From NCBI GenBank assembly GCA_013350335.1, contig CM023536.1, positions 43,036,314-43,100,313 on the forward strand: a DNA stretch of 64,000 nucleotides, in the 5' to 3' direction. The position numbers and the translations under genes were made by a program. The DNA is from Chimonanthus salicifolius. Taxonomy: Eukaryota > Streptophyta > Magnoliopsida > Laurales > Calycanthaceae. The notes beneath the pieces are model-generated. The model made no database searches and had not been told where the DNA came from. It saw only the letters and a program-made list of their open reading frames with translations. This document shows, in pieces, positions 57,990 through 64,000 of this stretch. Numbering within the stretch: position 1 is the stretch's first letter; every line of letters begins with the position of its first letter.

Positions 57990-58318
57990 CGCCTTTGCAC
58001 TCATCATGATGCTCTTTGTGTTCTTTTGTCTAAACTCGACTACTTCATATCATATATTAAACTTATAGCTAACAATCTTCTCATCCTTACCCAGTCCCCT
58101 TATCAAATTGTAATCTTTGTTTTGGTGGAATTCTGAGTGAATAATTCTCCTGAGGTGTGTTCTTTGTACTGTAGGACTCTATCTTTAAGCGCCTTTGCTT
58201 TCTTGGCCCAGGATGTGGGTTGCCTACATTGTGTGGGCTTCTATTTTGCCTAACCCAGGCTTATTTTTTGTGCCCCCTGTTTTGTTTTGTTTGATTTATA
58301 CTTACCTATCGTTAAAAG
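57990..58318 (+). repeat. Possible LINE 3' end
   Basis: The segment ends TTTGATTTATACTTACCTAT followed by CGTTAAAAGAAA, after a T/G-rich stretch (CCCTGTTTTGTTTTG). It looks like the 3' untranslated end of a plant L1 element. No reverse transcriptase is attached. Confidence 0.35.
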
Positions 58319-60290
58319 AAATATCAACTCTCTTATTTTTATTAATTTTAATGTTCATATTTAAGAATTTTAAATTTCATTAGTACATAGTGAAGATGAG
58401 AAACCTGACTTTATTATGATATTGATTCTTGCACTTTGGTAATAACTTATAATACAAGAAGTAAAAACTCTATATTACTTTTCTAATTATAATCTATCAT
58501 AATCAATCACAATCTAGTGTAAATTGCTCATAATTGGAAATATATTTTTATGAATCATAACGGGTTCGAAAATCTTGATGGTGAGTAGGCACTGTGAATT
58601 GACCAAGTAAGGGGAATCTATCGGTCCGATCCGTAACGAAATACTCAATCAATAATTAGACCTAGCTATTGGAAGAGAGAAAAATATTATAGAGAATTTT
58701 ATTCACTCTCTTATTTTGTAACAGATAAAGATAAATGACTTAGATGATAATGATGATGATGACAACTCTTTTACCTAATTATCTCTTTTTAAAAATGTTT
58801 TCTTCAATATTAACTATTTTAGAGTTCTTGGTCTTATCTCTTTTATTTGTTGTATATAATAATTTTTTACAATAAATTCAAACCCATAGTGTCTAGATAC
58901 CCTTGTAAACATTTATTTTTATTTCTGACTCCTTTTCAATGCATGAATATACATAAATGGATGTGAACATATTTTTAAAATATTTTCAAGAGTTTTCTTC
59001 GACAATGACATGGACTTTCTCAATTCTGCTTTCCATTCATAAGAAAAATAATTGATAAAAAAAAAAAGATCAAGTCATTTATCTATATTAAGTTTAATGT
59101 AAATATTTAAGATTTTTTAATTTCATCAATAAATAGTGAAGTTAAGAAACCTGACTTTATTATGATATTGACTCTTGCACCTTGGCTATAACTTATAATC
59201 TAAAGATTATGCATTGAATCCCATAAACGTCAGATATGCAGTCAGCCTAAAAAACGTTTGTCAAATTCAAATATTAAATACTTAGAAAATAAGAGGGAAA
59301 ATAAATTTTACTAAATATTTTCTCTTTATCTTATTCACTAAATGAAAGCTATATATATAGAGAGAACATCAAAATATTACTTTTCTAATTGGTGAGTAGG
59401 CACTACGAATTGACGAAGTAAGGAGAATCTATCGGTCCGATCGGTAATGAGATACTCCCAATCAATAATGAGACGTAGTTAAAAATTGGAAGAGAGAAAA
59501 ATATTATAGTGAATTTTATTCTCTTTACCCTTTTCTAACAACTAGGGATAAATAATTTCGATGATAATGATGATGATGACAACTATCACACCTAATCTTC
59601 TCTTTTTTTAAATGTTTTTTTTATGTTAACTATTTTAGAATTCTTGGTCTTTTCTCTTTTATTTGTCATTCTTAATAAATTTTTAGAATAGTTTAAAACT
59701 CATAGTATGCAGATACTCTTCTATACATTTAGAATTACATTCTATTTTGATTTTGACTCCTTTTCAATGCATGAATATTCATATATGGATATGAACATAT
59801 TTTTAAAATATTTTCGAGAGTTTTCTTTGACAAAGACATCGACTTTCTTGTTTCTTCTTTCCATTAAAAAAATAATAATTGTTTCAGAAAAAAAAAAAGA
59901 TCAAGTCTCTTATCTTTATTAATTTTAATGTTAATATTTTAGAATTTTAAATTTCATCAATAAATAGTGAAGATGAGAAACTTGACTTTATTTTGATATT
60001 GACTCTTGCACCTTGGCAATAACTTATAATACAACTGGTAAAAATTCATTATTATAATCTAAAGATTATGTATTGAATCCCATAAACGTCTGATATGCAG
60101 TCAATCTATAAAAACGTTTGTCAAATTCAAATATTAAATATTGTTAGAAAATAAGAGGGATAATAAATTTTACTAAATATTTTCTCTTATCTTATTCCAC
60201 TAAATGATATATATATATAGTACGTCAAAATATTACTTTTCTAATCATAATCTATCATAATCAATCACTAAATCAACCATAATTATATTT
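58319..60290 (+). repeat. Imperfect tandem array, about 2.4 units of roughly 0.75-0.83 kb
   Basis: The block beginning ATAGTGAAGATGAGAAACCT recurs near 58388, 59139 and 59966. Further shared words are GGTGAGTAGGCACT (58579 and 59390), ATCTATCGGTCCGATC (58616 and 59429), GATAATGATGATGATGACAA (58745 and 59561) and CCCATAAACGTC (59220 and 60079). Units differ by indels. No coding frame survives across units. Confidence 0.8.
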
Positions 60291-60302
60291 GAAGGTCCCT
60301 CA

Positions 60303-60657
60303 CAGGGGTATAGATATCGGCCAATACGTTCGGTTTTTAACTGCTGAATAAAAACGGCCGATACGTATTGTATCGGCCGTACATCAATCATATTAGCCGA
60401 TATCTTACCGAATCATATCGGTCCGATATGATTAATATCGGTATTTAAAAAAAAAAATCAAAACGGTGATGGGCTCAGGATGTAAATATCGGCCGATATT
60501 TATATTTTCAAATTTTTTTTTTAACAAACAGTTTCTTTTTCAGTTTTTTATATTTTTTAATTCAAATAAAAAAAACAATACCGATATTTAAAAAAAAAAA
60601 AAAGAGGAGAAAGAATCATATTGGTGATAATTCGGCAGGGGCATTTTTGCACCCCTA
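60303..60657 (+). mobile_element. hAT-type MITE of the TATCGGCCGATA family (355 bp)
   Basis: Starts CAGGGGTATAGATATCGGCC and ends TTTTTGCACCCCTA. The flanks GTCCCTCA (60295-60302) and GTCCCTCT (60658-60665) agree at 7 of 8 bases. CGGCCGATACGTATTGTATC and ATATCGGCCGATATT occur inside. It is the best-preserved pair of ends in this family. Confidence 0.82.
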
Positions 60658-60665
60658 GTCCCTCT

Positions 60666-60959
60666 ATTGATATAAATATTGTTGGAATTTTTAACAGTTG
60701 TGCAATATAAAAATGTATATGTTTATTAAACATTTATACTGGTTGGACCAGGTATATCAATCATGACAAGATCAAAAATCATTGTGACAATGAACTTGAA
60801 GTAAGCTCATTTTCTTCATTTACTTTATATTTTTTTCTATTTTTTTCTTTCATTTTTTCTTGGTAATGCATTTATATGTTATAAAGAAGCAACATCATTT
60901 ATTGTTTAATCCAATTAGTTTCTACATAGTTGTAACTTGTATATTTTTTTTTCCAATAC
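60666..60959. other. Intergenic, no gene seen
   Basis: AT-rich sequence between the MITE and the BED-finger fragment. Confidence 0.4.
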
Positions 60960-61200
60960 CTTGAATGGTTCTATAGCTTGCTCAACAACTACAACTCCTA
61001 CTTCTAATGGCGAAAAGAGGAAGGGACATCTCACAAAAGCTTTTGTGTGGGATCATTTTGTAAATGATCCAAAGAGATAATTTGAGAGCAATATGTAAAT
61101 ATTGTAAATGAAGCTTGTTGGCAGAATCCTCCAATGGCACAAGCAATCTCAAAAAGCATTTCAACTGTTGTATACCTTGTACAAGAAAGGACGATACACA
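60960..61200 (+). pseudogene. hAT transposase fragment, BED zinc finger only
   Basis: Broken frames show NGEKRKGHLTKAFVWDHFVN then DPKR. After a one-base shift come NLRAICKYCK, then SNGTSNLKKHFNCC. This is a BED finger: the CxxC pair, then His and Cys at the end. It resembles the finger of the transposase at 7100-7260 but is not the same sequence. A stop follows CKYCK. Nothing of the catalytic domain follows, so it is a 5' remnant of another hAT element. It lies 0.3 kb from the MITE at 60303. Confidence 0.8.
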
Positions 61201-62006
61201 AACATTATTTATGTTAAACCTGGGGTTTCAGAATTGTCCAGCCCTTATAAGTCTCTATTTCTCCTATTTTTAAATCGATGTGGAACTCGTTTGTAGCTCC
61301 AACAATTTATTTTCACTCCTACCATTAGGATGAAAATATTAGATTTTTTTTCCCTTCTTCATTTTCTCATTGTTTCTTAAGGAAAATAATTTTCTCATGT
61401 TTGGGTGTTGCTTGAGAAAATAAAGCAAGACATCAAGTTATTTCATATCTATTTAATATTATCACCATGAATATAGTAAAAAAAATTGAGAGAGGCAAAT
61501 TTAGCCATGAGATATGGCCGTGAAAGAGAGAGATTTAGATCTGGCCGTGAGTGAGAGAACGAGCTTGTGTCTTCGATTTTTAGAGAAGGGGTGATTGGAG
61601 AGACCTTTCCACTTCCAAACTGCAATGACTTGAGAAATCCTTCCAAACTCTGTGTGAGAAAAAGACTCGTGCAAAAGTCGTTCATATATGAAAAAACCTA
61701 CCGAGTGTCTTCAGTTGTTAGCAAGAGACTTGAGTAAAAATAATTTTTTAGGACCCATTTTATTGAATTTAATAAATAGATTTTGTATGAAGTTTCAGTT
61801 TCATCTAATTTATTTAATTCTTTTATTTTAAATTTTTAAAAATCATTGGGTCATACCCATCAAAATTTAAAGACCTATATTATATAGCTTGGATCATTAA
61901 TTGATAATGAAACTTTATATACTTCATATCCATATATCTGTCAAATGAGCCTAAATTTGTAGGATATGCAATTGATCTAATGCCATATCTCATTAGTGTG
62001 TTTGAA
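61201..62006. other. Intergenic, no gene seen
   Basis: AT-rich sequence with no recognised feature. Confidence 0.4.
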
Positions 62007-62011
62007 TAGTG

Positions 62012-62475
62012 TGTACCCACCACCCACCTCAAAAAGTCCCACATCGGTTGTGACGTGGATGGGGTGAGTGTATATTTGAGAGAAGCCCCCCCCGTCTCCC
62101 ATGTGTGAGGCCTTTTGAGCCTAGCCAGGTAGGTCAGGGTCCAAAGTAAAATCGTGAGGGCAGAGTGGACCCAAAGCGAATAATATCATACTGAGAAGTT
62201 GGAGTAGGGTCGTTACAAGTGGTATCAGGGCACGGTTCAACACTTGGACTGTGTAGGCCCTCTACCTCTGTGATATGACAAGAGGCAGGGACAACTTTGA
62301 TCTTAAGGAGGGTAGATTGTAATACCCACCACCCACCTCAAAAAGTCCCCCACCTCCCATGTGTGAGGTCTTTTGTGTCTAGTCAGGTGGGCCAAGGCCC
62401 AATGCAAAACCGTAAGGACAGAGCAGGCCCAAAGCGAATAATGTCACACTGGAAAGTTGGAGTAGGGTTGTTACA
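62012..62475 (+). mobile_element. TRIM retroelement with both LTRs (464 bp)
   Basis: LTR1 62012-62217 and LTR2 62318-62475 enclose a 100-bp interior. The interior has a primer site TGGTATCAGGGCA at 62220-62232 and a polypurine tract (AAGGAGGGTAGA) just before LTR2. Both LTRs start TGTA(AT)ACCCACCACCC and end GTTACA. Flanks TAGTG (62007-62011) and TAATG (62476-62480) match at 4 of 5 bases. LTR2 lacks about 50 bp present in LTR1 (the CATCGGTTGTGACGTGGATG part onward). Such elements encode nothing and move with enzymes from other elements. Confidence 0.9.
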
Positions 62476-62574
62476 TAATGTGTCTCTCTAACCTAAGTCA
62501 TGGTTGGAGTTGTTCCATCGAAAATCCCACTCAAGCACACTCGTTCAAATCCATTTCTCCGGGGAAAATTTTGA

Positions 62575-62800
62575 GATGAGAAAATATTTTCTAAGAAAAT
62601 TTAAGTTAACAAATATAAGAAAAAATCACTTTATTAGAACAATCATATTTTTTAGGAAAATAAGTTTAAACAATTAGCCATTTTCCCAAAAATAAAATTC
62701 TGATGAGAAAATATTTTCTAAGAAAATTTAAATGAACAAACATAAGAAAAAATCATTTCATTAGAAAAATTATATCTTTTTAGAAAAATAAGTTTATCAA
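62575..62800 (+). repeat. Diverged tandem duplication, period 127 bp
   Basis: GATGAGAAAATATTTTCTAA, then GAAAATTTAA, occurs at 62575 and 62702, followed in both by ATAAGAAAAAATCA. Confidence 0.8.
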
Positions 62801-64000
62801 ATGAATTAGAATATGTTCCTATCTACAAGTTTAATGAATAAATCAAGTTACGGTGTTAATCGGGTTGAATCAATCTTCAATGAAAATGTAAAAACTCGAT
62901 ATGGTCAACTCATTTAAATTGCATGGGTTAGATTATAGTATTTAAAAAATAAGTCTAGACTTAGATAAAGATCAAAATATTTATGATTAATTAAATTATG
63001 TCTATGGAGTAGTGATTTGTCAATTTTCTTTTATAAATAGCTTTTTATGAGTCTTTTGGAGAAAAATTTAAACTTTCTAAAGGAATTTTGTCACAAGAAT
63101 TAACTTTTTTTCAAAAAAAAAAAAAGTTCTACAAATAGATAAGAGTTTTTTTTTTTTTAATTCAAAAATTACTCTTGCGGAATTTGGCCTGAAAACTAAA
63201 AAGCCCAAAGAATCTGCCCTGAGAAAAGGTGAGCTTGAGCAAAACTTTTCAGCTTAGATTAATAATAGGGCCGAGCTTGGATAAAAATTAAAGCCTGTTA
63301 GGTTTTAGGCCGGGCTTAGGCTTGTGTTTGTGCTAGTATGAAACTCTGAGCTCGGTCTGATTATGTAGACCAATAAAAAAAACTATATGAAATTACAAAT
63401 TACACCTAGTCCATTTTTACAATGAGAAAGAAAGAAAAAACTCTTCTAAACAGGAAGTAGAAAAATTCAAGAGAAAAGGATCAGTGACTCCAAGTTTAGA
63501 TTTTAACAATAGACACATGCATCTCCAAATCTAACATCTTAATCTCTCTAACCATAATGATCAATTTATAGGACGGTCTTCTTTGATCACTTAATTGTAT
63601 TTGTTGAATCTCCTTCAATAATGAGTTTTCTTTGGCCGTACAACTTTCAAATGTGCAAAGTTCTCCTAATGTTAAGAATTTCCGTCTCATTGAAATCTCT
63701 AGTTCCTACCGACTCATTGAAAACAATATATGTGGTTCTCTCATAATTTTTAGGCACCCTTCCTATCAGAGTGAGCTCCGAATTTCCTCTTTCTTGCCCC
63801 ATCTATATTGAACTTAAAAATATTCTACTAATTTCCATTTATCTTTAAACTTTCGTACATTTGTCTTGAGATGAAATGGCGTCCATAAGTCCAAAGAAGC
63901 AATACACAGAGCCTCTAATTTAGGGTAATGTAATAAGATATTAATATTTGATACTTCACTTTCAAAACTTTTAAATATGTTTCTTTTCGCTCCTGGGAGA
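62801..64000. other. Intergenic to the window end, no gene seen
   Basis: A and T runs occur at about 63114-63126 and 63146-63159. The region 63180-63360 has GGGCCGAGCTTGG and AGGCCGGGCTTAGG words that may be a decayed MITE. No coding domain was found. Confidence 0.4.

Noticed and set aside
58600..59450. ATCTATCGGTCCGATC words as members of the TATCGGCCGATA MITE family
   Set aside because: They occur at fixed places in the tandem array units without MITE ends or 8-bp duplications.
62012..62217. A Cassandra-type TRIM carrying a 5S rRNA promoter
   Set aside because: The LTR has TRIM-like words, but I could not see the 5S internal control region clearly. It was left as an unassigned TRIM.
1..64000. 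CRISPR arrays, operons, riboswitches or bacterial features
   Set aside because: There are no regularly spaced short repeats with unique spacers. The sequence is plant nuclear DNA in every recognised feature.
1..64000. Endogenous plant pararetrovirus sequence
   Set aside because: All reverse transcriptase fragments have copia or L1 motifs. No movement protein or caulimovirus-type coat motif was seen.

Overview
This window is nuclear DNA of a flowering plant. It is AT-rich, gene-poor and packed with plant-type transposable elements: Ty1/copia retroelements primed by initiator-Met tRNA, hAT DNA transposons and their MITEs, TRIM and large non-coding LTR elements, plant L1 LINEs, and tRNA-derived SINEs. 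Both host genes recognised encode plant-specific atypical HLH proteins. Nothing points to a bacterium, virus or organelle. The species cannot be read from the sequence.

Layout. 1-4653: a decayed copia element on the minus strand, cut by the window start. 5340-10604: a complete hAT transposon with an exact 8-bp target duplication and a transposase gene damaged by only a few lesions. 13.6-30.6 kb: a nest of LTR material. It holds a pol-less copia element (16413-20829), two 3.3-3.6 kb elements that look like solo LTRs (21249-24849 and 25904-29167), and a shrunken copia element (29229-30595). All four have exact 5-bp target duplications. 30.7-33.8 kb: a LINE reverse transcriptase split by a 2.6-kb LTR element without gag or pol. 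34-41 kb: three hAT-type MITEs, one palindromic MITE and several SINEs.

46.6-47.5 kb and 55.6-56.0 kb: the only two convincing host genes. One is a bHLH147/148/AIF-like gene on the plus strand, the other a PAR1/PAR2-like gene on the minus strand. Both encode HLH proteins without a clear DNA-binding basic region. Known relatives act in brassinosteroid, shade and cell-elongation control by dimerising with other HLH proteins. 48-64 kb: two more MITEs, two TRIM elements (one with a three-LTR tandem structure), a solo LTR, SINEs, a 2-kb imperfect tandem array and a fragment of another hAT transposase.

How the parts relate. The hAT element at 5340 shares its CGGGT-rich terminal sequence with the MITEs at 34794 and 38190, so those MITEs are probably its non-autonomous derivatives. 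The MITEs at 39979, 48318 and 60303 form a second family marked by a repeated TATCGGCCGATA palindrome. No system outside known transposon and plant-gene biology was found. The most notable items are the hAT autonomous/MITE set, the large LTR-like elements, the pol-less LTR elements and the linked pair of atypical HLH genes.
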